Shown here: one piece after another, positions 36,201-48,835 of the stretch | Layout of the letters: each line of letters begins with the position of its first letter | How positions within the stretch are numbered: the first letter of the stretch is position 1 | NCBI RefSeq assembly: GCF_011075055.1 | Contig: NC_058145.1 | Coordinates: 18,155,261-18,219,260 of the forward strand | Reading direction: 5' to 3' | Source of the DNA: Mangifera indica | Lineage: Eukaryota; Streptophyta; Magnoliopsida; Sapindales; Anacardiaceae | Length of the DNA stretch: 64,000 bases | Position numbers and translations under genes: made by a program | Notes under the pieces: model-generated | Database searches by the model: none | Told to the model about the DNA's origin: nothing | The model's input: the letters and a program-made list of their open reading frames with translations, nothing else

Positions 36201-36833
36201 TAAATTTCTTCCGATCTTTGCTTTTCAGTAAATTTTGGCTGCTTGGAATAGCCGTAGTAAATACTGTAAAGGGAACTTTGCTTTTGCATTCAAAGAGAAT
36301 GTTTAAGAAAATACTCCATGCCTTCTCAGGGAGTTGTTGCATCTGCTATCAATTATGGACTACTGACATGGTCAAATAAGATCTTGGGGCCGGCGTTGGT
36401 TGCTCTGTACAATCCACTTCAACCTGCAGCATCTGCCTTTCTGTCAAAAATTTTCCTTGGAAGCCCTATATATTTGGGAAGGTAATACTCCTATTACTTG
36501 CAATTTTGTGCACTTTACTTGCTTGTTGACCGTTGATATTCTTTGTATGTGTACATTTGAAAATGAAATTGTTGTATCCTTAGGTTCATACCATAAAAGC
36601 TGGTGTGATCTTACTTGGTGTTTTTGCTTTGTGGACATAGTGTTTTAGGGGGATGTCTAATTGTTGCGGGTCTGTATTTGGTTACCTGGGCATACTATAG
36701 AGAAAAAGAAGCAGCTCAGGGGCTCATTGCCTATGTTACTCGGCCTTCTGAACCCCTCACTCTCAAAGACTCATCGAGTTACAAGATTCCTTACCAGAGA
36801 GGACATGCTTTAACTCCAAAATTAAGAGACTAG
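33218..36833 (+). CDS. WAT1-related EamA-type transporter (At4g19185/At5g45370 type)
   Basis: Seven exons join in frame: 33218-33426, 33935-33997, 34085-34201, 34329-34614, 35506-35661, 36330-36481 and 36641-36833, giving 391 residues, normal for the drug/metabolite (EamA/MtN21) family with about ten membrane spans. Conserved segments include [34 protein letters not shown] text in exon 1, [32 protein letters not shown], then the second repeat with [29 protein letters not shown] and [14 protein letters not shown]. The family includes WAT1, a tonoplast auxin transporter, but this subgroup has no settled substrate. An in-frame upstream ATG at 33101 would add 39 residues; the MAATAP start is chosen because homology begins after it. 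It lies head-to-tail before the APY7-type gene, as in Arabidopsis chromosome 4. Confidence 0.9.
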
Positions 36834-38230
36834 ACAAAACCATGATGAGTTTTCATGTAAAGTTAATTTTATGCATAAACGGAAGTTAGTATTATCCAAA
36901 CAATGAAGCAGTTCATGGAAGGACAGTTTTCCCAGCCTCCCTCCCTTTGGGTTTAGTTACAACAACTTACGGCTCGCCTACTGTTTAATCAATTTTCTAT
37001 TAACATCTTTAATTAATATGAGATTCTTATATATATTCAACATCTCTAGTATATTTTAGTAAGTGAATTAATTTGCCAACACACATTTTGGATCAAATCC
37101 ATAATATGAAGTTCCAGGAGTTGAAGTACAATAGAATGAAGAGAAAACCCTTTAAAAGGAAAGACATTGAAGAGATCATCTCTTAAAAAAAAGAAGAAGG
37201 TCAAATGACTTATTTTTATAAAGGTTTCATCAAAGTTCCAAGAGTGAAAGTATAATGGTTTGAAGAGAAAATCCTTAAAAATATAAGAAAGACAATAATT
37301 TTTATTTTTTGAGTTTGCAAAAATTTATTTTTCTATTTTTCTGATAAATTTATTAAAATAATTTATTAATTTTTTTTATAAAATTATTAAAAATACAAAA
37401 AAAATTGTAAACTAAATGACATTTTGTTTCCAAGTTAAATATCATTTTGTCCCTAAATAATTTAACAGTTTACTGTAATAGATAGTTGGGAGAATGATTT
37501 CTTAAAACTAATGGGGTGGGAAATAGTTATTTCAGCAAACCTCGGGTACGGAATAAACCCATATGGCAGTGATAAATAATGTCGTTCAAGTATGGTCTAC
37601 GAGAGAGACAAATAAAGAAAATAATTTAATATTAACATAGGGATTTGGGAATTTTACGAACGAGTTGAGTCGTTAGTGAAAAGGAGTCTGTCCTGTCCCT
37701 CTCCCTATGTTTATGAGAAAAACTCAGGCTCGATTCACATGTTGTTGGCTTGGATCTGGTTGTTAACAAATCTCAGGTCAGGGACTTACAGATCACCCAC
37801 CAACATATTTACTGTAAGTATTTCATTTCTCGATCCTAACTTCTCTCTTCGATTTTTAGTACTCCTTTCACGTATATCATATATCTCAACTCAAGATCAC
37901 AGTACCCTTTACTTTCTTTTTATGATTCATACGCCCCTTCAAAACCAACACAATTCATCTTCCAAAATCAAAATTTTAAGATCCTAATCTCATATTATTT
38001 GTGTTTTTCTGAATACTTGGACTTAATAGATTTCGTTGTGAAATCTTTACTTGCAGGATTTCTAAATTGATATTGGATACCAGCTCTGTACCCACAATTT
38101 CAATCATTATGCAAGCTTTGTTTTAACATGTGTTTTGCTCCTTCCTTTGTGATTGCTATGTTGAGAGAACCCACTTAAGCTATAGGGTGTGATGTTAAAT
38201 TATCGACATTAGCATATTCTGTTGCAAGTT
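36834..38230. other. WAT1-type to APY7-type intergenic region
   Basis: AT-rich, no gene recognised. 37640-38230 probably contains the APY7 5' UTR, perhaps with an intron; the open frame 37676-37987 has no recognisable domain. A phrase GGGGTGGGAAATAGTTATTT near 37513 recalls the foldback family ends, but no partner or target duplication was found. Confidence 0.4.
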
Positions 38231-41188
38231 ATGGTGTTTAGTAAACTAGGAGAATTGATCTCTGCTGCATCAGGTCGTATTTCAGCAACACAGTTTTCTA
38301 CGGTTGCTTATATGTCTCCTGGATTGCCACCCGAAGCCAGTTCTGCTCATGGGTTTGGCCTTTGTAACCCTGGAAATAGGAATAATTTGCGACTCTCATC
38401 GTCGCTCCAAGATTTTTCAGCATATGGTCGACTTGATTTAGAGGATGGTGACCCTGGTGGTGGAATTGATAGGTATTCAAAACAACTTAATCCCTTACAA
38501 AGAGAAAGTTTTAGTTCAAGTTTTTCAAAGGAGAAAACATTGTCTGGTGGAACCCCATTTATGCGTAGGAAGTGGGTGCAAGTGTTCTTAATCTTACTGA
38601 GCCTATTGATGTTGGCTTTTTTAGTGTATATGGTTTCAATGTATATTTATTCTAACTGGTATCAGGGAGGGTCCAAATTCTATGTTGTGCTTGATTGTGG
38701 AAGTACTGGAACTCGAGCTTATGTTTATGAGGCATCCATTGATCGCAATAATGGGGGCACTTTCCCTATCTTCATGAAATCATTAACAGAAGGTATTTCA
38801 AGGAAAACTGGTTCACAGAGCGGGCGTGCTTATGATCGAATGGAGACTGAACCAGGTTTTGATAAGTTGGTTCACAATGAATCTGGCTTGAAGGCTGCTA
38901 TAAAGCCACTTTTACAGTGGGCAGAGAAACAAATCCCTGAGCATGCACATAAGACTACCTCTCTCTTCATCCACGCAACAGCTGGGGTTCGGAGGCTTCC
39001 TACTTCTGATTCTGAGTGGCTACTAGAGAATGTGTGGTTAATAGTAAAAAAATCGCCTTTCTTGTGTCGGAGAGAGTGGATCAAGATTATTAGTGGCACT
39101 GAGGAAGCGTACTATGGATGGACAGCCTTGAACTATCGCACTGGAATGTTGGGGGCCATACCCAAAAAGGCCACATTTGGCGCACTTGACTTGGGTGGGT
39201 CGTCATTGCAGGTTACATTTGAAAGTGAGAAGAAAATGCATAATGAGACTAACTTAAACCTTAGGATTGGGGCAGGAAATTATCATCTTAGTGCTTACTC
39301 TCTTTCAGGCTATGGTCTAAATGACGCATTTGACAAGTCTGTTGCTAAACTTGTTAAAGGGATTCCAGACATAAAAAGTGCCTATTTAGGTAATGCTAAA
39401 ATAGAAGTTAAGCACCCTTGCTTGCATTCTGGATATAGGGAGCAATACATCTGCTCTCGTTGTGTTTCTAATCAACAAGAAAGTGGGAGACCTGTAGTTG
39501 GAGAGAAAATATTGGACAAGGGAGGAAAGTCAGGAATTTCTGTTCTATTAACTGGTGCTCCAAACTGGGAAGAATGCAGTGCACTTGCAAAAGTTGCTGT
39601 TAATTTGTCTGAATGGTCGAATCTTAACCCAGCTATGGATTGTGATTTGCAACCTTGTGCTCTTGCTGATGGTTTGCCTCACCCAAAGGGCCAGTTCTAT
39701 GCTATATCTGGCTTTTTTGTTGTGTATCGGTTCTTTAATTTGACTTCTGAATCTGCACTGGACGATTTGCTGGAAAGGGGTCGGGAGTTCTGTGAAAAAT
39801 CTTGGAAACTTGCCAGAAGCAGCGTTCCTCCACAGCCCTTCATTGAACAGTACTGTTTTAGGTCACCGTATGTTGTTTCATTGTTAAGAGAGGGCTTGCA
39901 CATCACTGATAATCAGATCATTGTTGGTTCTGGAAGTATTACTTGGACACTTGGGGTTGCTCTGTTGGAAGCTGGGAAGACATTTTCTACTAGATTGAGA
40001 ATTCGCAATTATGACATACTCCAAATGAAGATAAATCCAATTATTCTTGTTGCTGTTTTTTCAGTGTCTCTGATTTTGCTATTTTGTGCATTATCATGTG
40101 TCAACAATTGGCTGCCAAGATTTTTCCGGAAGACATATCTCCCATTATTCTGGCATAATAGCACAGCCACTACATCTGTTCTTAACATACAATCTCCTTT
40201 CGGGTTCCAGCGTTGGAGTCCTATGAAATCCGGTAAGCACTTCTACAACTGTGTTGCATGTTTGAAATTATGGGTTATATGTTATTATTATTCTCTGTTG
40301 TTGATCTGTTTTCTTTAGAGGGAGAAGCCTGTACTAAGTCTAAAAGTGCTCTATTGGTCTCTCTGGATATCTTTTCATTCAATCAAGGTTTTTAAATTGG
40401 GATTCTATCTAGGATCATTGGGGAGATCCACTGAATGTGGGAATATTGTTGAATTGAGATGTTTAAGATTCAATGAACTCTTCAAAAATAAACCAAAAAA
40501 TATTGTGGTAAGATGTTAGAGAATTCCAAAATAAACCGAAAAATATCATTTTTTAACACAAAAGTTAGAATTTGCATTAGGCCGGATCAATTTGTCAGGC
40601 TTTGACAACCATATTACAGTTTGATTCAGTATTTAGTTCTGTCATCTGTATATTAATTCATTTTATCGGAGTATGTTTTTCCCCTCTTTTCTACCTTACT
40701 ACTGACTTGCTCTTTTAATCCATGTTGCATGGTCCAAATTATTAATACTTTTGTGAATTTCATTCTTTCTCTAACACCAATTTCCATTTAGGAAGTCTTA
40801 TTCTATTGATTTGGATTTTTATAACATTGGTTCTTATTCTGTTTGTTCAGTCTACTAAGGCAATATCAACTGTGGTTTTATAGGGGATGCCAGAGTTAAG
40901 ATGCCACTGAGTCCAACAGTTGCAAGTTCCCAGCAAAGACCATTTGGCTTGGGACATGGTCTTGGTGGCAGCAGCATTGAGCTCACGGAGTCTTCCTTGT
41001 ACCCATCAACTAGTCTTGTTTCACATAGTTATTCTTCAAATAGCTTGGGGCAGATGCAATTTGACAGTAGTAGCATGGGCTCCTTCTGGTCCCCTCACAG
41101 AAGTCAGATGCGCCTTCAAAGTAGGAGATCACAATCTCGAGAAGACCTTAATTCTTCACTGGCTGAGATACACATGGCAAAGGTTTAG
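38231..41188 (+). CDS. APY7: APY7-type apyrase (GDA1/CD39 nucleoside phosphatase)
   Basis: Exon 1 38231-40232 and exon 2 40884-41188 join in frame (TCC-G/GG) to 768 residues, close to Arabidopsis APY7 and much longer than the ~470-residue APY1/2 type. Order: cytosolic N-terminus; membrane span about 116-140 (VFLILLSLLMLAFLVYMVSM); apyrase regions ACR1 DCGSTGTRAYVY (155-166), ACR2 HATAGVRRL (248-256), ACR3 GTEEAYYGWTALNY (289-302), ACR4 ALDLGGSSLQVTF (318-330) and ACR5 FYAISGFFVVYRFF; a second span (INPIILVAVFSVSLILLFC); and a Ser/Arg-rich tail ending near RSQSREDLNSSLAEIH. Apyrases hydrolyse NTP/NDP to NMP; APY7 in Arabidopsis acts in pollen exine formation. The catalytic motifs are intact. 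The start is the first ATG of the homologous frame. Confidence 0.93.
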
Positions 41189-42344
41189 GGCATGTACCTG
41201 CGGAAGTTTGGTATGGTTTTTCCTTATCCAAATTACATTTTTCCATTATAAGAGGACTCTGAAATATATTTCTAAAGTTTTGCTTTTTCCATTCAATTCT
41301 AGGGATTCTTTTTGTATCATAAAGAGATTCTGTTGAAAAAGTAAATTAACACAGATTTTGGTCCATCGGTATTTTGTGCTTCAAATTTGTTACTAAACAG
41401 TAATGTTAAGGCAAAATGAAGAACTTTCACATATATATGGATATATATTTTTTATTATAGATCCTACATTATTCTGACATAGCAGGAACACATGAAATGA
41501 AAGGCTCAGAAACACTTAACCAAAGAAACAATAAATCCAATATTCCTTTCCTTACCATCGCCAGAATCCTAACTCTTAACATAAAAAGGAAAAGAAAAAA
41601 AAAAAAAAACATGACTTTGGTGAACATGAGTGATCAGATGCATTCAGTTTTTCTTGGCTTTCTTCCTTCTATTATGAGATTTATCCCTCCTTCAATTTAC
41701 GTCTTTTCTATTTCTAACAATAAAAGCAACAATTAATTGTATTTTACGTGAAGTTTAATACATAAGTTGTCGATTAAAGGGATTGAATATAATATGCAAC
41801 AATTCATGTTATAAATATCAAGAGAGGACCAAAAAAAAAAAAAAACAGAGCTGTTTTCGGCTAAATGCTAAATCCTGTTAAAGGAATTGAAGAGGTGGTC
41901 GCAGTTGTGTGAATGCGTGTCAACAATGCTTGCAAAAACACACAAGTTACTTCCTCAGCTTCCTTCAGAAGAACAATGATTGTATTCAGTCCCTTTAATC
42001 GACACCGCTTTTTCACTCGGTCCACTTTTAATCGGTGGCGTCAGATGCAATCAATTTAATATGAAAGTGAGTGTTTTGTTACATTTTCCACCAAACAAAA
42101 CTTTTACTACTTCTTGTGTTAGCTGTATTGCCTAAAGCAACTGTGCTTGTTGGTCCCATTCCCTTGATTTAACAAAAAAAGGTTTCAACTGCAATAATGC
42201 TCGAGTGGAATTCATTCTCAACCTTTATTTATTGATACAATGAGAAGCAATCTTGACTCTAATAATATAAGTTGCCATCTTAATTAAAGTATATATGTGC
42301 AGACTGTAGTGAGTTTATGTCATTTCACTGATTAATGTAACATC
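41189..42344. other. Convergent APY7-type/CCD4 3' region
   Basis: The two genes converge here, so this holds both 3' UTRs. Homopolymer A runs near 41596 and 41830 are the only features of note. No further gene is seen. Confidence 0.5.
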
Positions 42345-44165
42345 CTAGAGCTTATCCAGGTCACTTTGCCTCACAAAAAGCCCGTGAAATCCATAAGGCA
42401 CCCGCCGGGGAAGCTTTACTGCAGCCACAACATCAAGATTTGGTGACTTTGCATCCATAACCAAGAATTTGGACTCCCTAGCATTTTCATCATGAACATA
42501 AGATACAACATATCCATCATCCTCTTCTGAATCCGGGTTATCAGGCTCCCTTGCCACGAAGAACGGCTCACCTCCATAGCACCCTGGTCCAAACATTTGG
42601 GTAGCCACGATGCACTCTTGGCGCTCCCCTTTCGACACATCTAGTTTCACTACCCCTGATATCTTTGGCATTGGATCACCTATAGCTGCATACACATATC
42701 TATTCTTCTTGGCTACATATGCTGGATTAATCACTGCAAAGTCCAGATTTCTTGCTGATATAGGATTCCTTGTTACCAGCCCAGTCCTGAGGTCGATTCT
42801 TACTTTCTCGACCAAGGCATGGACAAGGTCCATTCTTTCTAAAGTGTGTTCAACTGAAAGTATGTTGGGCGCGAGCATAAAAATTGCATTACCGTCATCT
42901 TCGTCCCAGGCGTTTATGGCGTGTATTATGTTGAATCCTGGAACATCAAACCACCTCATTTGGGACTCATCCTTTGCATATCTTGGAATGATTCCAAGTC
43001 TTGGCACTTTTGTTGAATCAGAACCCACAGGAGACCCTCCTCCGAAGATAATTTCCATGGGATTCATTCCTATCTGTATGTCAGCAAATATTGCATACTT
43101 CTTGGTGATTGCAAAGTCATGAAGAAAAGAAGGACGAACCATGGAGAATATAGGTACATCTGCTAGTTTTCTACCATTGGTGTCAAAGTAAAAGTAAGTT
43201 AAAAATGGTGGCATGGGGCCATATCTGAAAGCAAAAGCTTCACCTGTTTCAGGATCTACTTTGGGGTGAGCAGTCATGCTCATGAACAGCTTGCCATCAA
43301 AATCATGGCGACCAACAGTCTCTATGTCTCCGTTTGATGTCAAACGTACAGCATAAGGCAGATCAGACTCACCAAGTGCATAGAGACGGTTGCCAAAGAA
43401 AGCCAAACTGGTGTTAGCAAGACCTATGCCATTAACAGGATTGAATTGACCAGCAAGGAATCTGGCAGCAGAAAGAGCACCACGAGCTGCAGAAGCAGTT
43501 AGGCCATTAAAGCCTGAGAAAACATTTGGAAGAATCGGAGAGCCAGCATCACGTTCAATGGCGTACTTATAAGTATTGACATAACGGCTGCAGAGAATGG
43601 GTTTGCCTTGAGAGATTTGAATAGAGTGAAGCATGCCATCACCATCAAAGAGGTGGTAAGGTCCACGAGGAAGATACTGAGGGTTGGGGCCATTGCGGAT
43701 GTATGCACCGTCTAGACAAGAGGGGAGTGATCCTTGTATTACTTGACATTCTGTTGGAGGAAGCTCATCCACAGGAGCAAAGTTGTCAGAAAGAACATGT
43801 TTTGGATCAACAGAGGACTTGAGTGGAGGGTCTATGAAGTTGTTGATGAAATTGTCAAATGAATTGAATATTATAGATGAAATTGTTGTTGGTTCAGCTC
43901 GTCTCCTAGGAATAGTTGATGGAGGTAATGAAGATGACGATTTTGGAGATGGGGTTGGGGTCGGGGTTGGTGTTGAAGTGGATCTTTTGCTGTTGGAGGT
44001 TGGGGTTGGGGTTGCTGTTTTGGTGACTTTATTTGGAGGCTTTTCTTCAATTCTAACGGAGGAAATATTGAGGGGGTGAGCATAAAGTAAGAAAGGTGGT
44101 GTTGTAGTTGATTTGGGTATGATAATGGAGGCTTTGGAGAGGAAGGAAGAAGAGAAAGCTTCCAT
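42345..44165 (-). CDS. CCD4: Carotenoid cleavage dioxygenase 4 (CCD4)
   Basis: Single uninterrupted frame of 606 residues, starting MEAFSSSFLS. CCD4 cleaves carotenoids or apocarotenoids, typically at the 9,10 (9',10') bonds, in plastids and plastoglobules; it controls petal, fruit and seed carotenoid levels. The four iron-binding histidines are all present in context: TAHPKVDPETG (His300), FLHDFAITKKY (His349), IIHAINAWDE (His415) and YGFHGLF (His594). Other family blocks: GAYIRNGPNPQ, YHLFDGDGMLHS, NTSLAFF. The N-terminal ~100 residues are a plastid transit region with a TPTPTPTP run. An in-frame ATG at 44204 would add 13 residues, but CCD4 proteins start like the shorter form, and a TATAAAT overlaps the longer start (44203-44209). 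No intron, as in many CCD4 genes. It faces the APY7-type gene tail to tail, as in Arabidopsis. Confidence 0.95.
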   Translation of the reverse strand: MEAFSSSFLSKASIIIPKSTTTPPFLLYAHPLNISSVRIEEKPPNKVTKTATPTPTSNSKRSTSTPTPTPTPSPKSSSSLPPSTIPRRRAEPTTISSIIFNSFDNFINNFIDPPLKSSVDPKHVLSDNFAPVDELPPTECQVIQGSLPSCLDGAYIRNGPNPQYLPRGPYHLFDGDGMLHSIQISQGKPILCSRYVNTYKYAIERDAGSPILPNVFSGFNGLTASAARGALSAARFLAGQFNPVNGIGLANTSLAFFGNRLYALGESDLPYAVRLTSNGDIETVGRHDFDGKLFMSMTAHPKVDPETGEAFAFRYGPMPPFLTYFYFDTNGRKLADVPIFSMVRPSFLHDFAITKKYAIFADIQIGMNPMEIIFGGGSPVGSDSTKVPRLGIIPRYAKDESQMRWFDVPGFNIIHAINAWDEDDGNAIFMLAPNILSVEHTLERMDLVHALVEKVRIDLRTGLVTRNPISARNLDFAVINPAYVAKKNRYVYAAIGDPMPKISGVVKLDVSKGERQECIVATQMFGPGCYGGEPFFVAREPDNPDSEEDDGYVVSYVHDENARESKFLVMDAKSPNLDVVAAVKLPRRVPYGFHGLFVRQSDLDKL

Positions 44166-44495
44166 GTTAATATCTGTTGCTGAACAGAAACCAATGGAGT
44201 TCATTTATATTATGAGCACCCGGCGAGTGAATCCTGCCAAAAGATACCAAACAGGCTGAGACTGACACTAATATTTACTGGGTAAAGATAATTGTGGTTA
44301 GCTGATTAATTTCATACAAATTTAATGAAAAACGGAAATAATGCATTGAAGTTTGCAGGTGACAATGACATGGCTCAACATACCTTTAAAAGAAACTGCT
44401 TGCTTTGAGAATTGGGTAACTCCATTCTATGTATGTATATCTATATTCAGTTTTGTTTATACCATTTGTACTTGTTCTAATAAAGATGACAAACA

Positions 44496-44524
44496 TGTCT
44501 GTCTGTCTGTCTGTCTGTCTGTCT
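44496..44524. repeat. (TGTC)n microsatellite 330 bp upstream of CCD4
   Basis: Seven TGTC units; a potential length-variable marker near the CCD4 promoter. Confidence 0.95.
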
Positions 44525-47500
44525 TGCTTATGAATGAATTCTGATTACTTTATGTTAGTTAACTCATACATAACATATAGTTTTCAGATATTAGTAAGAA
44601 AAAACAGTAAATCAAGATTTCATTTCAAAGATGGTGGAAATTGTTTTGACATGACAGATCATTATCCATACTAAACAGTAAGAATGATTCAATTATCCCC
44701 GGAAAAATTGTGTGGATAGTAATTGAATTGAACAATTGTGATGTGGACCAAGAGGATATTTTTGGCAACCATTAATGCACAGGGGACCAGTTTCTTAGAG
44801 CTTATCTAAAAAAATCGAAGATAAAAGGTTCGAAAAAGAGAAAAATTTTCCCATCCATTCAACAAATTGGCCATATTCTCAAACATCAATTAATTGAATA
44901 TCTACGGCAACTAACAACTAAGAAGGTATAATATTATTACCTTTACCATCTTATCTTATCTTATCTCATAACAGGAAATGTCATTCATTAACAAACTAGG
45001 ACCATGCCAAAACAAAACAATGTGTTGATTTATTAACATAAACCTAAATGGGACATGTTATTAACATAAACCTAAATGGAGTATGTTGTGATATGATCAT
45101 TGAGGTTATAACTGTGTGTGATCCAAAACTTACAGTTGTAATAATATATTAACATTAACTTATATCGAACCTACATGGGACATTTTATTAGCATAATCCT
45201 AAATGGAACATGTTTTGATATGAACAGTGATCAATAACAAACATCTTATTGTGTTTGATAGTGAGAAACTTTATTTTGACGGAACCAAATCCATTACTCA
45301 ACCCAAACCATAATGCTTAACCAGTCTTTGTATTCCCCCATAAGGAGACTTCATTCCTTTAGTTCTTAAAAGGTTCCATTGTCATCCATTATCCAGCTTC
45401 CAACAAATTTATAATAAGAAGGTGATGGGTTGATGCACTTTCCTAATTGAGTCAGAGAAGAAGAGAGAGACATGATCTTAAAAAAAAAAAACCTCTAAAC
45501 AAAAATTAGACCAAAAAAAAAAAGATAATAGGTCCATAAAACTAAGATTCACAAGCACAAGTTTTGAAAACAGCCAACGAGACCATCTACTTTGGCACAT
45601 GAGGGATTGATGGTGTAAATTTGGGTAAAAAAGAGTTGTTTATTCGCTGTAACACTTGCAAGTATGGTTAAGATTGAAATTATAATTTCATTGATTTATG
45701 TTGACCCATGTTGATTATGGAACGAAATGAGTTGAAATTAAATAGTAATATCTAATTTCAACATCTGAACAACCATTCATGAGATCGTGGAGGACCTTTT
45801 GTAACCTTCCATGTCACAAAATGGATAGAAGCCATATCCGTAATTTTAAACATAATGAACAACTATTCACCCATAGGGCAAACACCCGATCATTTGAGTT
45901 TGAAAATTATGTTTAAATGTGACATGTTATCGTGATTTTGAGGATTTACACTAGAATATACGCAAACAGTCTTATTAAGCTTAAGGGTATGCTTGAGAGA
46001 GAGACATTGACTTTGCAATTCCCGACCATTGGTGACATTTTCCTACAAAATTCAAAGGAGGAAATTATTAGAGAGAGAAGGTGAGTCCATCAACATAGTG
46101 ATTGTTAAATTATACGATAGAGGTAAGAGTAACCTTTTGTTATTGCGATTTTGATAAAAATTAATTTCATATTGATAGAATTGAATGGTTACAATTTTGT
46201 GGAGTGTTGATTGCTATGATGTTTTTATGTTAATGTTATGCTTATACTTAACAATCTTGTGTGCACCGCTGATGGAGGCTTCTAGGTATGTTAAATGAAT
46301 TTCTTGGCGTTCAATAATGAAAGGACATGGAGATATGTTTGCATGATATTATGTTTGTGTTGGCATAATGTTGAACACTTACACACATGGTTACGGTTTG
46401 AATAAATTTATATTTATGCAATTTGTGAGATAATGGGATTGTTGACGATGTATTGACATGCCTTGTTGTGAGAATTTTGTTAGATTATATACCAAGTGTG
46501 GTAAATGTAACGCCTACAGGTAAACTTAAGGGCATTTTAATATTTTTTCCTTACATTTATTTAAGTTTAATATGAATTTTTACTGGGATGCATACTTGTG
46601 TATGTTGACATATATGGTTATGCATCGTCAACAAGATTTGAATTTGAGATAAGATAAAAATTATGACAAAATTGAAAACTATCTTGTTGTATAATGTTAT
46701 ACACACTCATATATATTACAAGCATGCCCACATATCGCATTCGACAGTAAAAATAAAAAAGGGGCATTTAACCTAATTGGTGTTATTTTTCACATTTTAG
46801 TCAATACTAGAATAGAGAAAAGAGAAAACAATTTTTGGACACCAAAAAATAGTTGTTGACCATTGAAAAACCAATAGCCACGTGAAAAGTTTGCTTGAGT
46901 GTTGAAGGTCAAGTAAGTGGTGTTCTTTCCTTGGCTATTGATATGGATGTTGATGAGTTTGGTTACTACGATGTTGAACCATGATTTCTTTGAATATCCT
47001 ACAATGTTATGATGACCAAATTGATGATTTTGTGTGTTGGTTATTGCCGAATTATCATGTGAATTTTTTGAATATGTTAATACAATGAAACCATGATTTT
47101 GGTGATGATTATAGTCATGATTAGTCATTTTAAGCCTATGTTTGCATTGTGGTTGTTGAAAAGAGAATTAGGATGAGAAGAGATATACTTTGGAGCCTTT
47201 GTATGTGGGTTGATTGCTCAAACTTGGCTGGAAAAACATAAAAAGTAATAGGCTACGATATTTGGATTGTGATACACGACCGTGTAGGATAACTTACATA
47301 CTTGTGTATAAAATTGGAAACATCACTTGCAATGCATTTGTCTTGAGAAGAAGCATACACGGTCGTGTGGTATGAGACACACACCCGTGTATTCTCCTTC
47401 GACAGTGGACATCATGTTGGGAATTTAACATACCTGTGTATGTGTGTTAGAAATCACACGAGGGTGCAACTAGCTCGACACGCTTGTGTATGTAACTTCC

Positions 47501-47940
47501 ATACACACCCTTATAGGTACCAAGAAATAGAAAAAACCGTATTACCTTAAGCTAAGTGCAATAAGGTGAGGAGGAAAGAAAAAGAATAAAAGACTATAAC
47601 AAGACAAGATAAGAAAGTTAGACATATAAGAAGTGTCCGATTGTGTGTAAGATGACACAAACCCTGGTCGAATCAAATTCAGATTGAAAATCAAGAACAT
47701 TAAAGAAAGTGATATACACCTAAATAGCTACCAACTGTGTGCGTAAGTGGTGAAATATGTGAAAGTAATAAGGCTTTATGAAAGATAAATACCCATGAGA
47801 TGTATTATGTATTCGACGCCAAAAAACATTAACCACACAACTCAGTTTTAATTTCAGTGTGCATGGTAAGAGAATGTGGCCTTTTAGTTAATTCCTCACG
47901 TGGTCAATGAGATGCATCACATACATACCCATTGTAGGGG

Positions 47941-48452
47941 CCATCCAAGGATGGTTTTAAGATAAGTGGTCTCGTAGTTAAACGTATGTGGTAAGGGAAG
48001 GACTGCAACCAAATTTCTTGTGTGACTAGGGTATCATAGTTAACTAGTTGTAACCCATCTTTTTAGATATATACCTCTATCCAAAATATGTACCTAAAGA
48101 GACGTGTAACTTAAAATTTTTTCTAAAATTCTATATAGCAGACAATAAATGCATGGTAACATAATGATATTTCGGTCTGGTAGTTAAGCGTATATGTATT
48201 TAAAAAAAATGTGTAAGGCCATCCAAGGATGATTTTCAAGTAAATGGTATGATAGTTAAGCGTATATGGTAAATGAATGACTGTGACCAAATTCCTTATG
48301 TGACCAAAGTATTATAGTTAGCTAGCTGTAACACCTCTCTTTAGATATATACCCCTACCAAAAATATGTATTTAAAAAAACGTGTTAACTTAATTTTTTT
48401 TGTGTGTAGAATTCCACATAGTAGACAATAAATGCATGGTAACATAATGATT
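47941..48452. repeat. Diverged tandem duplication, period about 280 bp
   Basis: Two units starting CCATCCAAGGATG (47941 and 48219) share GACTG..ACCAAATT, GTAAC..CTTTTTAGATATATACC, and AGACAATAAATGCATGGTAACATAATGAT near their ends. Visible differences throughout suggest an old duplication. No coding potential. Confidence 0.75.
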
Positions 48453-48835
48453 TCCCACAATTCCCAAAAGTGTAATTATTAATAAATTCATAAGACAAAG
48501 TTCAAATATTAATTATGCAAATGTCTAAAAACTAAATTACAGTCAGTAAGTAGGTGACCTTTTAGTCTTATGCAAATAACAACTAATAATAACATAAGTT
48601 AAATCATTTCGTGTCTTATCTAGTTGTTGTATTTTGGATGTTTACACTAGCATTCTAAATGCCCATCCAATTAGGGAAAAAGACAATTTCCCACCCAAGT
48701 TTTGGTGAGATGACAAATATATGCCCACAACATATGAAAAACTCAAATACCCACCTAAGTTTTAATTTGTTAGGATACACCCACAAATTTTTTGCTATGG
48801 TTAAGGGGTAAAATTATCATTTTATCAATAATATT

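Larger units (their letters stand above)
44205..48664. other. CCD4 upstream region and repeat-rich intergenic DNA
   Basis: The first few hundred bp should hold the CCD4 promoter; no strong TATA beyond the one overlapping 44203-44209 was fixed. Further right the sequence looks repeat-derived: CCTAAATGG(G/A)..ATGTT..ATTAACATAA direct repeats near 45030-45085, a GGCACATGAGGGATTGATGGTG phrase near 45595 that recurs near 59723, and ACACGGTCGTGT-type palindromes at 47270-47460. No coding region is recognised. Confidence 0.45.

Noticed and set aside
37197..37540. Possible sixth foldback element (GGTCAAATGACTTATTT on the left, GGGTGGGAAATAGTTATTT on the right)
   Set aside because: The ends match the family only in part, the arms do not pair convincingly and no 9-bp target duplication was found.
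42610..43122. 170-codon plus-strand ORF inside CCD4 (and similar antisense ORFs in ABCG14 and APY7)
   Set aside because: Antisense to an intact conserved gene with no independent evidence.
44166..44204. Longer CCD4 start at 44204
   Set aside because: CCD4 proteins begin like MEAFSSSFLS, and a TATAAAT overlaps the upstream ATG. The shorter start was preferred.
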